Assembly (NCBI GenBank): GCA_001899635.1
Contig: MKVQ01000048.1
Coordinates: forward strand, 62,001-126,000
DNA length: 64,000 nt
Direction: 5' to 3'
Source of the DNA: Myxococcales bacterium 68-20
GTDB taxonomy: Bacteria; Myxococcota_A; Polyangia; Polyangiales; Polyangiaceae
Position numbers and translations under genes: made by a program. Within the stretch, counting starts at the first letter, position 1; each line of letters begins with the position of its first letter. Below, piece by piece: positions 38,084 through 46,895 of the stretch. A model generated the notes under the pieces. That model was given only the letters and a program-made list of their open reading frames with translations. It had not been told where the DNA came from and ran no database searches.

Positions 38084-38249
38084 ATGACCCGAACACGCAC
38101 CCGAGCACGGAAAGGAGAGTCAGCCGCCGGACACACCCGAGAACGCCCCCAAAAACATGAATGAACGCCCCTAGAAAGCGCCCCAAACAAACGCCAAAGA
38201 GCACCTGAAGAGAGACACGGATCGCAAGGCTCGCAGGGCTCGAAAAGAG

Positions 38250-38309
38250 GTCGCTACGAGCGCGCACACGTCAGCCGAAAACGAAGGCGATGTGCGCGTT
38301 CGTAGCGAC
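38250..38309. repeat. 19-base inverted repeat upstream of the giant Cys-rich gene
   Basis: Left arm GTCGCTACGAGCGCGCACA (38250-38268), right arm TGTGCGCGTTCGTAGCGAC (38291-38309), differing at a single position that still allows a G-T pair, with a 22-base loop. It lies 80 bases before the start of the gene at 38390. No T-run follows on either side. Confidence 0.9.
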
Positions 38310-38389
38310 GAAAAGTCGTTGTTGGAAAATATTCCTGACGTGCCCGCGGATTGTTGACGAGAAACGGCTGAGTCAGCTCTGCTGTAATT

Positions 38390-41300
38390 ATGGGTCAACT
38401 CGTCTCGCGTGCTCTTCGGGCAATGATCGCGTCGACGTTCACCGCAGGTTTGATTGCAGCCTGTGGGTCGGAGGCCGAGTCGACGTTCAACAACGGAGGC
38501 GATGGAACCGAGGATGCGGGGCCACCCCCGCCACCTCTGCCTCCTCCCGTGACGCCCGACGGCGGCGTCGACCCCAACACGGGGTGCAAGCCACGCACGT
38601 GCGCCGAACAAGGGATCGAGTGCGGACCCGCCGGAGACGGCTGCGGAGGCGTCATCCCCGACTGCGGAAAGTGTGGCGACGGCCTTCGCTGCGGAGGTCC
38701 GAACGCGCATTCGAAGTGCGTCTCGCCGAACATCGGCACCGCGTGCGTGGCGAAGACGTGCGCGGAGCTCGATGTCCAGTGCGGGCTCGCCGGCGACGGC
38801 TGCGGTGGCATCCTCACGTGCGGAACGTGTGCGGGCGGACAGCAGTGCGGAGGGCCCGGCAACCCGTCGAAGTGCGTGGCCGCGGTGCCGACGTCGCCGG
38901 ACGGCGGCGCCTGCGTGCCGAAGACCTGCGCCGACTACGTCGCGCAGAACATGGACTGCGGAGAGCAGAGCGACGGCTGCGGTGGAGTCATCGACTGCGG
39001 GAAGTGCACGGCGCCCGAGTTCTGCGGTGGCGGCGGTCCGAGCAAGTGCGCCGTGACCGGCGGTGGCACGTGCACGCCGAAGACGTGCGTCGACTTCCCC
39101 GGCAAGTGTGGACCGCAGCCGAACGGGTGCGGCGGCGTCACCGCGAGCTGCGGGACCTGCACGGCTCCTCAGGTCTGCGGCGGCGGCGGCGTCCCGAGCG
39201 TCTGCGGCGGGGGTACCACGCAAGGGCCCGACGGCGGGGCGTGCGTCCCGCTCGCTGCGTGCGGCCCCGGCCAGTGCGGTCAGATCGCCGACGGCTGCGG
39301 CGGCGTCCTGAACTGCGGGACGGGAGCGTGCGTGAACGGGACGATCTGCGGCGGCGGCGGAACGCCGAACGTCTGCGGCGCGCCCACGTGCACGCCGCTC
39401 GCGGCGTGCCCCGCGGGAATGAACTGCGGCTCGATCGCCGACGGCTGCGGTGGCATCGTGCAGTGCGGAACCGGCGCCGGCTGCACGTTCCCGCAGATCT
39501 GCGGCGGCGGCGGCCAGGCGAACGTCTGCGGCGGCGGCGGCATCGCCGGCGACGGCGGCGCGCCCTGTCAGCCGTTGACGTGCGCGCAGACCGGTAAGCA
39601 GTGCGGTCCGGTCGCGGACGGCTGCGGCGGCATCGTCGACTGCCCGAGCTGTACGTCCCCCGCGGTCTGCGGCGGCGGCGGCGTCCCGAGCATGTGCGGC
39701 GGCGCGAATCAGTGCACGCCGAAGACGACGGCGGACTGCCCGGCCAACGGCTGCGGCTACATCGCCGACGGCTGCGGCGGCCTCGTGCAGTGCGGTACGA
39801 ACTGCGCCGGCGGCACCATCTGCGGCGCGGTCACCCCGAACGTCTGCGGCACCAGCTCCGGGCCCTGCACCGGCTTCTGCATCAACCAGGCGACCAACTG
39901 CGGTGCGAGCCCGACGCGGATCACCGGCAAGGTCTACGCGCCGAACGGGACGCTCCCGCTCCCGGGCGCGCTCGTCTACGTTCCGAACGGCGCCACGACC
40001 TCGCCGTACGGCGTCACCGCGATCGCGTCGGGTGTCACCGGCGGCACCTGCGAGCAGTGCAACCAGCAGGCGAGCGGCTCCCCGCTCGTCAGCACCACCA
40101 GCGGCGCCGACGGCTCGTTCACGCTCAACAACATCCCCGCCGGCGTCGCCTTCCCGATCGTCATCCAGCTCGGCAAGTGGCGTCGCATGGTGACGATCCC
40201 GGCGACCGCGGCGTGCACCTCGCGCACGCTGACGGCGGCGCAGTCTCGCCTCCCGACGCGCCAGAACGAGGGCAACAACAACGTCGACAACATCCCGTTC
40301 GTCGCGATCTCGACCGGTCAGGTCGACGGCCTCGAGTGCGTCTTCCGCAAGCTCGGCCTCGCGGACGATCAGTTCGGCAATCCGCCCGGGACCACGAAAG
40401 GCTCCGGAAACAGCTACGCAAACGCCGCCCTGGACTACGGACGCGTCCGCCTCTACCAGGACAACGACCGCGGCAACGCGGCCGGAGGCGCGCGCATGAA
40501 CACGCGCACGCCGCGGACCGATGCTGCGCTGACCAACACGCAGGCAAATCTCGATCAGTACGACGCGGTGATCTTCGGCTGCGCAGGCGCCGCCAACCAG
40601 CGGAACAGTGACATCCTCAATCGCGTCCGCGCCTACGCGGACAAGGGCGGCCGCGTCTTCGCCACCCACTTCGAGTACGTCTACCTCCACACGAACGCCC
40701 CGTGGAACACGACGGCCGGCTGGGACCCGAACCAGAGCGGCTCGGGCAGCGGCTCGTGGGCCGGGCTCATCAACACCGGCTCTGCAAAGCGACTCCAGTT
40801 CTCGCAGTGGCTCGACGCCGACGGCGTCAAGGCGCTCTCGGCGACGAACCCTCCGCGCGTCAACATCACGGAGGCGCGCAACGACGTCGATCAGCCCGTC
40901 GTCGCCGGCGCGGAGGAGTGGATCACCCGCTACAACGATCCGGCGGCAAACGACGCCGTCCTCCACTACACGTTCAACACCCCGTGGAACGAAGCGCCGG
41001 CGAATCAGTGCGGCCGCGTCCTCTTCAGCGACTTCCACGTCACCCTCGGAAACACCGCCGGTGACGACTTCCCGAGCCACTGCGGGAACGGCGGGCTGAC
41101 GAGCCAGGAGAAGATCCTGGCGTACTTCCTCTTCGACCTCACGTCGTGCATCCAGGTGCCGCCCCCGCCGACGTGCACCCCGAGGACGTGCGCGAACTAC
41201 CCGGCCGGCACCTGCGGCGTCCAGAGCGACGGCTGCGGAGGCACCACCGCCAATTGCGGGACCTGCCCCAACGGTCAGACCTGCGGCGGCGGCGGCGTCC

Positions 41301-42319
41301 AGAACCAGTGCGGCGGCCCGACCTGCACGCCCAAGACGTGCGAGCAGCTCAATGCCCAGTGCGGCACCGTCCCTGACGGCTGCGGCGGCACCGTCAACTG
41401 CCCCGACTGCCCCGCTGGCCAGATCTGCGGCGGCGGCGGCGTCGCGTACCAGTGCGGCGCCTCGTCTTGCACGCCGAAGACCTGCGCGCAGCAGGGCATC
41501 CAGTGCGGTCAGACGGGTGACGGCTGCGGCAACGTGATCACCTGCGCGCCGTGCCCTGCCGGCACGACCTGCGGTGGCGGCGGCGTCCCGAACCAGTGCG
41601 GCGCGCCCTCCTGTGTGCCGCTCACGAAGTGCCCTGCTGGCAAGAACTGCGGCATGCACCCCGACGGCTGCGGTGGCGCCATCAACTGCGGCACCTGCCC
41701 GAACGGCCAGACCTGCGGTGGCGGCGGCGCGCCCAACGTCTGCGGCGCGGCGAGCTGTGCTCCGAAGAACTGCGCGCAGCAGAATGCGCAGTGCGGAACG
41801 ATCAGCGACCAATGCGGAGGCGTCACGCAGTGTCCCGCGTGCGCCGCCGGGGACTACTGCAACGGCCAGAACATGTGCGTGAGCCCGAACTGCGCGCCGA
41901 AGACGTGCATGCAGCTCGGGGTCGAGTGCGGACCGACCGCGGACACCTGCGGCGGCCTCCTGCAGTGCGGTGACTGCCCGCCCGGAATGGGGTGTGGCGC
42001 AGGCGGCGTCCCCGGCAAGTGCGGGAAGATCCCGTGCACGCCGCGGACGTGCAACGATCTGGGCGCCCAGTGCGGCCAGGTCGCGGACGGCTGCGGCGGC
42101 CTCACGCCGGACTGCGGCGACTGCGCGGGCGCGCTCTCGTGCAAGAACGGCATCTGCGTGAACGCCTGCACCCCCCGGACGTGCGCGCAGGTCGGCGCAA
42201 ACTGCGGTCACATCTCCGACGGCTGCGGAGGCCTCCTCGACTGCGGACAGTGCCGGCCCGGCGAGACGTGCGGGTTCAAGGGCAACGCGAACATCTGCGG
42301 TTCGGACGGACCGAAGTAA
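38390..42319 (+). CDS. Giant Cys-rich repeat lipoprotein with a central ThuA-like domain
   Basis: 1309 residues, lipoprotein signal ending LIAAC, then a Pro/Asp linker (GPPPPPLPPPV). About residues 65-492 hold eight, and about 926-1309 another eight, modules of 45-50 residues with the pattern C-x-P-K-T-C, then CG-x(3)-DGCGG-x(2)-CG-x-C and a C-G-G-G-G-x-P turn (for example DGCGGVIDCGKC). Between them lies a non-repeat part. It opens with a carboxypeptidase-regulatory-like domain (ITGKVYAPNGTLPLPGALVY), followed by a region from about residue 640 with YDAVIFGCAGAANQR and DKGGRVFATHFEYVYLH, the look of a ThuA/glutamine-amidotransferase-type Rossmann domain. No Shine-Dalgarno is evident. Likely a long surface fibre; the central domain is inferred. 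Confidence 0.85.
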   Translation: MGQLVSRALRAMIASTFTAGLIAACGSEAESTFNNGGDGTEDAGPPPPPLPPPVTPDGGVDPNTGCKPRTCAEQGIECGPAGDGCGGVIPDCGKCGDGLRCGGPNAHSKCVSPNIGTACVAKTCAELDVQCGLAGDGCGGILTCGTCAGGQQCGGPGNPSKCVAAVPTSPDGGACVPKTCADYVAQNMDCGEQSDGCGGVIDCGKCTAPEFCGGGGPSKCAVTGGGTCTPKTCVDFPGKCGPQPNGCGGVTASCGTCTAPQVCGGGGVPSVCGGGTTQGPDGGACVPLAACGPGQCGQIADGCGGVLNCGTGACVNGTICGGGGTPNVCGAPTCTPLAACPAGMNCGSIADGCGGIVQCGTGAGCTFPQICGGGGQANVCGGGGIAGDGGAPCQPLTCAQTGKQCGPVADGCGGIVDCPSCTSPAVCGGGGVPSMCGGANQCTPKTTADCPANGCGYIADGCGGLVQCGTNCAGGTICGAVTPNVCGTSSGPCTGFCINQATNCGASPTRITGKVYAPNGTLPLPGALVYVPNGATTSPYGVTAIASGVTGGTCEQCNQQASGSPLVSTTSGADGSFTLNNIPAGVAFPIVIQLGKWRRMVTIPATAACTSRTLTAAQSRLPTRQNEGNNNVDNIPFVAISTGQVDGLECVFRKLGLADDQFGNPPGTTKGSGNSYANAALDYGRVRLYQDNDRGNAAGGARMNTRTPRTDAALTNTQANLDQYDAVIFGCAGAANQRNSDILNRVRAYADKGGRVFATHFEYVYLHTNAPWNTTAGWDPNQSGSGSGSWAGLINTGSAKRLQFSQWLDADGVKALSATNPPRVNITEARNDVDQPVVAGAEEWITRYNDPAANDAVLHYTFNTPWNEAPANQCGRVLFSDFHVTLGNTAGDDFPSHCGNGGLTSQEKILAYFLFDLTSCIQVPPPPTCTPRTCANYPAGTCGVQSDGCGGTTANCGTCPNGQTCGGGGVQNQCGGPTCTPKTCEQLNAQCGTVPDGCGGTVNCPDCPAGQICGGGGVAYQCGASSCTPKTCAQQGIQCGQTGDGCGNVITCAPCPAGTTCGGGGVPNQCGAPSCVPLTKCPAGKNCGMHPDGCGGAINCGTCPNGQTCGGGGAPNVCGAASCAPKNCAQQNAQCGTISDQCGGVTQCPACAAGDYCNGQNMCVSPNCAPKTCMQLGVECGPTADTCGGLLQCGDCPPGMGCGAGGVPGKCGKIPCTPRTCNDLGAQCGQVADGCGGLTPDCGDCAGALSCKNGICVNACTPRTCAQVGANCGHISDGCGGLLDCGQCRPGETCGFKGNANICGSDGPK

Positions 42320-42343
42320 CCCGGCACCGTAGCTGGTCACCCC

Positions 42344-42384
42344 AGAGCCCCTCGATGCTTCGGCCTCGGGGGGCTCTCGGTTTT
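42344..42384 (+). terminator. Rho-independent terminator after the giant gene
   Basis: AGAGCCCC (42344-42351) pairs with GGGGCTCT (42370-42377), then CGGTTTT. It lies 24 bases after the stop at 42319 and before the RNase J gene. Confidence 0.8.
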
Positions 42385-42500
42385 GTCGAGCTCGCAGCGT
42401 CCTGGGAACCTGTCGTGCTCGCACGACCGCGCACGAGCGGCAGGCCTCGCCGGCAGCGACAGCCCGGTCGTCCCTCTGGCCCTGTGCTAGATCGGCGACC

Positions 42501-44174
42501 GTGATCCGTGTCCTTCCCCTCGGAGGCCTCGGCGAGGTCGGCATGAACTGCATGGCGATCGAGCAGCGAGGCGAGGCTCTGCTCGTCGACTGTGGCGTCA
42601 CCTTCGACGACCGCGGCCTCGGAGTCGACGTCATCCATGCCGACTTCTCGCCGCTCGACCGCCTCGACGCGCGCATCGCCGGCGTCGTGATCACGCACGG
42701 GCACGAGGACCACATCGGGGCGCTGCCCTATCTGCTCAAGCGTCATGACGTGCCCGTCTACGGCCCGCCTTATGCGCTCGGGCTCGTCCGAGAGCGACTC
42801 GACGAGCACGAGGTGCTCGAGCACGCGCGGCTCATCGAGACCGCGCCGGGTCGCGCGTTCGATCTCGGCTCGTTCCGCGTGGAGCCCATCCGTGTCACAC
42901 ACTCCATCGCCGACGCGACCGCGCTCGCGATCCGGACGAGCGTCGGCACCATCGTCCACACCGGGGACTTCAAGTTCGACGAGTCCCCGCCCGACGGCGA
43001 GGACATCGACGTCGATCGGTTCCGCGCGCTCGGCGACGCCGGCGTCACGCTCCTCATGTCGGACTCGACGAATGTCGACGTCGAGTCGGCGACCGGCAGC
43101 GAGTCCGACGTAGGGGACGTCCTCGAGCGGCTCGTGCTCGAATCGCCCGGCGCGGTCGTGGTCGCGATGTTCGCGTCGAACATCCATCGCCTCCGGCTGC
43201 TCGGCGAGATCGCCCGCGCCGCGAAGAGGAAGATCGTGCTCCTCGGTCGCGGGATGGGCACGCACACGCGCGTTGCCCGCAGCACGGGCTACCTTCCGTG
43301 GCCGGACGAGCTCGTGCTCCCGGACGACATGGCGCGCGAGCGACCGCGAAGCGAGATCCTCGCCATCGCGACCGGCTCCCAGGGCGAAGCCAATGCTGCC
43401 CTCGCACGCCTCGCCCGCGGCGAGCACCCCACGTTCGAGGTCTTGCCCGGCGATCGCGTGATCATGTCCGCGCGAACGATCCCCGGGAACGAGCCCGAGG
43501 TGCACGCCATCATGGGGCAGCTCCTCCGCCGCGGAGTCGAGGTCATCTCGCGCGCGACCGAACGCGGCATCCACGTGAGCGGACACGCGCACCGCCCGGA
43601 TCAACGGCGCATGATCGAGCTCGTCCGCCCGAGGTGCTTCGTACCGGTCCACGGGACGATCCACCACCTCACGCGCCACGCAGCGCTCGCGCGCGAGATG
43701 GGCGTACCGAGCATCGCGGTCGTCGAGAACGGCCGCGCCGTCGAGGTCACCGAGGACCGCGTCATGCTCGGCGAGACGTTCGGCGCGGGCCGCGTCCACG
43801 TCTGGGCGGGCCGCGAGGTCCCGACGACGGTGCTCCGCGAGCGGGCCGCCCTCGCCCAGGAAGGCGCGGCCTTCTGCTTCGTCACCATCGACCCCGCTGG
43901 AACCATCCTGAACGTCTTCATCGAGACGCGCGGCGTGATGAACGACGACCGGACGAAGCTCGATCTCACGACGGTCGAGGCGGCCGTGAAGAAGGCGCTC
44001 GGGGAAGCTCCGCAGCATGCGACGGACGACCTCCTCGCGGAGTACGCGCGGCTGGCGGTGCGACGAACCATGAAGCAGCTCCGTGGCATCAAGCCAGTCA
44101 CGGTCGCGCGGATCTACCGGCTCGGAGCGTCGTCCCCGACGTCATCGCCGAGCTCACAGGAGACGAGCACGTGA
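42501..44174 (+). CDS. rnj: Ribonuclease J
   Basis: 557-residue beta-CASP metallo-beta-lactamase ribonuclease with exo- and endonuclease activity in mRNA decay and rRNA maturation. From GTG 42501. N-terminal VLPLGGLGEVGMNC, metal site HGHEDHIGALPYLL, HTGDFKFDESP, DSTNV, beta-CASP ATGSQGEANAAL, and SGHAHRPDQRRM plus VPVHGT near the C-terminal half. The gene overlaps the CHAD gene by GTGA (44171-44174). Very secure. Confidence 0.96.
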   Translation: MIRVLPLGGLGEVGMNCMAIEQRGEALLVDCGVTFDDRGLGVDVIHADFSPLDRLDARIAGVVITHGHEDHIGALPYLLKRHDVPVYGPPYALGLVRERLDEHEVLEHARLIETAPGRAFDLGSFRVEPIRVTHSIADATALAIRTSVGTIVHTGDFKFDESPPDGEDIDVDRFRALGDAGVTLLMSDSTNVDVESATGSESDVGDVLERLVLESPGAVVVAMFASNIHRLRLLGEIARAAKRKIVLLGRGMGTHTRVARSTGYLPWPDELVLPDDMARERPRSEILAIATGSQGEANAALARLARGEHPTFEVLPGDRVIMSARTIPGNEPEVHAIMGQLLRRGVEVISRATERGIHVSGHAHRPDQRRMIELVRPRCFVPVHGTIHHLTRHAALAREMGVPSIAVVENGRAVEVTEDRVMLGETFGAGRVHVWAGREVPTTVLRERAALAQEGAAFCFVTIDPAGTILNVFIETRGVMNDDRTKLDLTTVEAAVKKALGEAPQHATDDLLAEYARLAVRRTMKQLRGIKPVTVARIYRLGASSPTSSPSSQETST

Positions 44175-45220
44175 GCCACGCGCAAAAGCCCGCGGAGAAC
44201 GGCAAGACGCCGCCGCAGGCAGGAGCCTACGTGCTCGCGAAGCTGCGCGATCTCGATGTGGCGGTTACCGAGACGGCGCCGCGAGTGCTCGCGAAGGAGA
44301 GCGACGACGAAGCGATCCACGATCTGCGCGTCGCCATCCGGCGCCTGCGCACGCTGCTGAAGATGTCGCGCGAGATCTTCGGCCGATGGCACACCGACGT
44401 CGTCCGCGGCGCGTTCGCCGAGGTCATGCGCGCGACCGGGGACCTCCGGGACGAAGAGGTCCTCGAGGAGACCCTCGAAGGAGCGGCCGAGGGACCGGAG
44501 CTCGAGGCATGGCTGAAGGAGCGCAGGACGCGCGAGCAGAAGCTCCGCCGCGCCGTGGTCGTCCGAATCCAGCGTGGCGATCTCGACCGGGCGCGGCTGA
44601 TGTTGAAGGCGCTCCTCGTTTTCCCGGTCGAGCCCGACCGTAACGTCGAGCTCGCCCGCTTCGCGCGGCGCACGGTCGAGCGCGCCCGACGCAAGGTCGA
44701 GAAAAGACGCGACGTCGAGGTCACGGACGTCGCCGGAATGCACGAGCTCCGGATCGCCTACAAGGAGCTTCGCTACTCGATCGAGCTCCTCGCCGATGCC
44801 CTTCCCATCGATGCCCGCGCGCAGCTCGAGCCCGCGACCGTGTTCCAGAAGCGGCTCGGCGACCTCCACGACGTCGACGTCGCGACCGAGGTCATCACGA
44901 ACGCAAAGGGTCTCCCGGCCGCGGCCCGACAGGAGGTGCTCGCCTCGCTCGCGACCCTCCGCAACAAGCGCGTCCACAAGTACCTCCGCGAGCTGGACCC
45001 GCTCGGCGCCGAGGAGCGCAAGGCCGAGGAACGCGAGGAGGAGCGCAAGACCGAGGCCGCCCGGCCGAAGTCGACGTCACACCCGCATCGGGCCGGCCCC
45101 CCGCGCGGCCGCCGCCACGAGCCGAAGGCCGAGCGCCCTCGACCGTCCGAGACGGGCGCATCCCCGTCCCCCACGATCCACGACGCCCCCCTGGATCCAG
45201 GGCCCGACCGTCGCAAATGA
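44171..45220 (+). CDS. CHAD-domain protein
   Basis: 349 residues from GTG 44171 in the overlap with rnj. The CHAD alpha-helical domain is recognised by the paired motifs IHDLRVAIRRLRTLLK and MHELRIAYKELRYSIE, whose conserved His and Arg/Lys bind polyphosphate (family knowledge). The C-terminus (about 285-349) is a highly charged, disordered Lys/Glu/Arg/Pro tail (EERKAEEREEERKTEAARP). Overlap with RNase J suggests coupled expression and perhaps a link between polyphosphate and RNA decay. Confidence 0.9.
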   Translation: MSHAQKPAENGKTPPQAGAYVLAKLRDLDVAVTETAPRVLAKESDDEAIHDLRVAIRRLRTLLKMSREIFGRWHTDVVRGAFAEVMRATGDLRDEEVLEETLEGAAEGPELEAWLKERRTREQKLRRAVVVRIQRGDLDRARLMLKALLVFPVEPDRNVELARFARRTVERARRKVEKRRDVEVTDVAGMHELRIAYKELRYSIELLADALPIDARAQLEPATVFQKRLGDLHDVDVATEVITNAKGLPAAARQEVLASLATLRNKRVHKYLRELDPLGAEERKAEEREEERKTEAARPKSTSHPHRAGPPRGRRHEPKAERPRPSETGASPSPTIHDAPLDPGPDRRK

Positions 45221-45298
45221 GGAGCTTCCCGGCCGGTGGGCCGCTTTCGCCGGTTTTGGAGCCCCCTACCCCTTCGACATCGCTATTTTTTACTGCGC

Positions 45299-45328
45299 TT
45301 GACCCACGTTGACCGGGTGCAAGATACT
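45299..45328 (+). promoter_or_regulatory. Candidate sigma-70-type promoter of the FHA gene
   Basis: TTGACC (45299-45304), an 18-base spacer, then GATACT (45323-45328). The -35 matches at five of six positions and the -10 at four of six. It lies about 57 bases upstream of the TTG start, with AGGAGAGG in between. Confidence 0.45.
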
Positions 45329-45384
45329 CCCCCGGTGAACGTGAGTGTGGCTACGGGGCAAAGCTGCCCACAGGAGAGGGCTTC

Positions 45385-46473
45385 TTGATCACCTGTCCCA
45401 AGTGCACGAAGGACAATCAAGACCACTACAAGTTCTGCCTCGGATGCGGGGCGGAGCTCCCTCGTGATGCGGCGCCGAAGCCCTTCACGCCCAACACTCC
45501 TCCGCAGGGAGTGAAGGCTGTGGGCGTGGCTCCGGCGGCCAGCCCCACGCCGAGCGCGCCGAGCGGGGGCGGGCAGTACCTCCAGCAGCCACCGCTCCAA
45601 CCGACGAACCCGCCGATGCCGGCCGCGCACCAGCCGTCGCCATCGCCGATCGCATCGCAGGCCCCGTCGCCTTCGCAGGCTCCGGCCGGCGCGACGGTGA
45701 CGTGCCCGCAGTGCAGTCACGTCAACGCCCCGTCGAACTTGTTCTGCGGCTCGTGTGGTTTCCGTCTGGGAGCCGCCGCGCCTCCGCCGAAGGCGGCGCC
45801 GGCGCCGACGCCCTCCGCAGCGCCCGGCAACGTCATCCTCACCGCGCTCCGCGCCGACGGCAGCGAAGCCGGGACGTATGCGCTGCCCCCCGGCACGGTC
45901 AGCGTCGGCCGCGAGACGGGCGGCATCTTCGCCGGCGACAGCTATCTCTCACCGCGCCACGCGACGTTCAAGCAGACGCCCGGACGCATCACGGTGAAGG
46001 ACGAGGCCTCCCTGAACGGCGTCTACAAGAAGCTCGTTCGCGATGTCCCCGTCGAGCTCCACCCGAACGACATGTTCCGCATCGGGCAGGAGATCATCAA
46101 GTTCGAGCCGCTCGCGCTGCAGGCCCCGGGGCCGGACGGCGTCGAGCACCTCGGCTCGCCCGCAAAGGGCTACGTCGGTCGCATCGCGCTCGTCATCGGG
46201 CGTGACGTGACGGGCAACGCGTTCCCGATCCCGGAGACGGGCGTCCACCTCGGTCGCGAGCGCGGCGATGTCCTCTTCCCGGAGGATGGCTACGTCTCCG
46301 GTCTCCACTGCCGGCTCTCGTGGGAGCCGTCGGCGACGGGACAGGGCGGCCGGCTCATGCTGACGGACCTCGGCAGCTCGAACGGCTCGTTCCTCCGCCT
46401 CCGTGAAGAGACCGACATCAAGAGCGGCGACGTCCTCCTCATGGGACAGCAGCTCTTCCGCGTGGCCGTCTGA
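45385..46473 (+). CDS. Zinc-ribbon protein with two FHA domains
   Basis: 362 residues from TTG 45385, preceded by AGGAGAGG. Two zinc ribbons, CPKC-x(10)-CLGC (Cys 4, 7, 18, 21) and CPQC-x(10)-CGSC (Cys 107, 110, 121, 124), separated by a Pro/Ala-rich linker. Two FHA domains follow: about 150-235 (VSVGRETGGIFAGDSYLSPR; SLNGVYKK) and about 250-362 (HLGRERGDVLFPEDGYVSGL; SSNGSFLRLREE). FHA modules bind phosphothreonine, so it likely reads Ser/Thr kinase signals, which are plentiful in myxobacteria (general knowledge). It overlaps the Nudix gene by one base (TGATG). Confidence 0.94.
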   Translation: MITCPKCTKDNQDHYKFCLGCGAELPRDAAPKPFTPNTPPQGVKAVGVAPAASPTPSAPSGGGQYLQQPPLQPTNPPMPAAHQPSPSPIASQAPSPSQAPAGATVTCPQCSHVNAPSNLFCGSCGFRLGAAAPPPKAAPAPTPSAAPGNVILTALRADGSEAGTYALPPGTVSVGRETGGIFAGDSYLSPRHATFKQTPGRITVKDEASLNGVYKKLVRDVPVELHPNDMFRIGQEIIKFEPLALQAPGPDGVEHLGSPAKGYVGRIALVIGRDVTGNAFPIPETGVHLGRERGDVLFPEDGYVSGLHCRLSWEPSATGQGGRLMLTDLGSSNGSFLRLREETDIKSGDVLLMGQQLFRVAV

Positions 46474-46874
46474 TGTCGGCGCAAAGGACGATCCGCGTCG
46501 TCGCGGCCGTCCTCGAGCGTGACGGGAATTATCTGATCACGCAGCGTCGAGCCACGGCGGTGCTCCCGCTGATGTGGGAGTTCCCTGGTGGTCGCGTCGA
46601 GGCGGGGGAGACCGATCAACAGGCGCTCAAGCGAGAGCTCCTTCATCGACTCGGCGTCGAGATCGACGTCGGCAAGCTGATCTCGTTCGTGAGTCACCCG
46701 TACGAGAACTACGTCGTCGATCTCTTCCTCTACGAGTGCACGCTCATGACGGACGCACCGCTCGAGCCACGCGCGGTCAACGCCTTCAAGTGGGTCGCGA
46801 GCGGCGACTTCGATCAGTACCCGTTCACGCCGGCCGACGAGGCCAGCATGAACAAGCTGCTCGGCGTCGGCTGA
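46473..46874 (+). CDS. Degenerate MutT-like Nudix protein
   Basis: 133 residues with a MutT-type fold signature (LPLMWEFPGGRVEAGET). The Nudix box keeps Glu46, Arg54, Glu55 and Gly61, but the two central glutamates normally at positions 58 and 59 are His and Arg (KRELLHRLGVEI). These residues coordinate the catalytic metal in MutT-type enzymes (general knowledge), so catalysis is doubtful. The start overlaps the FHA gene stop by one base; the pair is probably co-translated. Confidence 0.85.
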   Translation: MSAQRTIRVVAAVLERDGNYLITQRRATAVLPLMWEFPGGRVEAGETDQQALKRELLHRLGVEIDVGKLISFVSHPYENYVVDLFLYECTLMTDAPLEPRAVNAFKWVASGDFDQYPFTPADEASMNKLLGVG

Positions 46875-46895
46875 CCACGAAGCCGCGCGCTCGCA

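Larger units (their letters stand above)
37850..38389. other. Divergent intergenic region with 12-base repeats and a large inverted repeat
   Basis: 540 bases between the ArsA-like gene (minus) and the giant Cys-rich gene (plus), richer in A than its surroundings. It holds the 12-base direct repeats at 38048-38083 and the 19-base inverted repeat at 38250-38309. A 63-codon frame at 37973-38164 crosses it, but its third-base use is far less GC-rich than that of the neighbouring genes, so I do not call it. Confidence 0.55.

Noticed and set aside
37973-38164. A 63-codon frame containing Ala-Pro-Glu repeats, a possible small gene.
   Set aside because: Third-base GC is far lower than in neighbouring genes and there is no ribosome-binding site; it is more likely a repeat-bearing spacer.
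38354-38388. TTGACG with a TGTAAT-like box as a promoter of the giant gene.
   Set aside because: The spacing is 23 bases and the -10 ends two bases before the start codon, so it does not make a workable sigma-70 promoter.
38171-42715. A single open frame of about 1500 codons on the minus strand, antisense to the giant Cys-rich gene.
   Set aside because: It is Arg/Ala/Asp-rich with no domain, signal or start context. The repetitive GC-rich coding pattern of the plus-strand gene leaves few stop codons on the other strand, so it is a shadow.
45221-45300. Short GC hairpin and T-run after the CHAD gene as a terminator.
   Set aside because: The stem is only about 4-5 bases and does not abut the T-run at 45284, so I could not support a terminator call.
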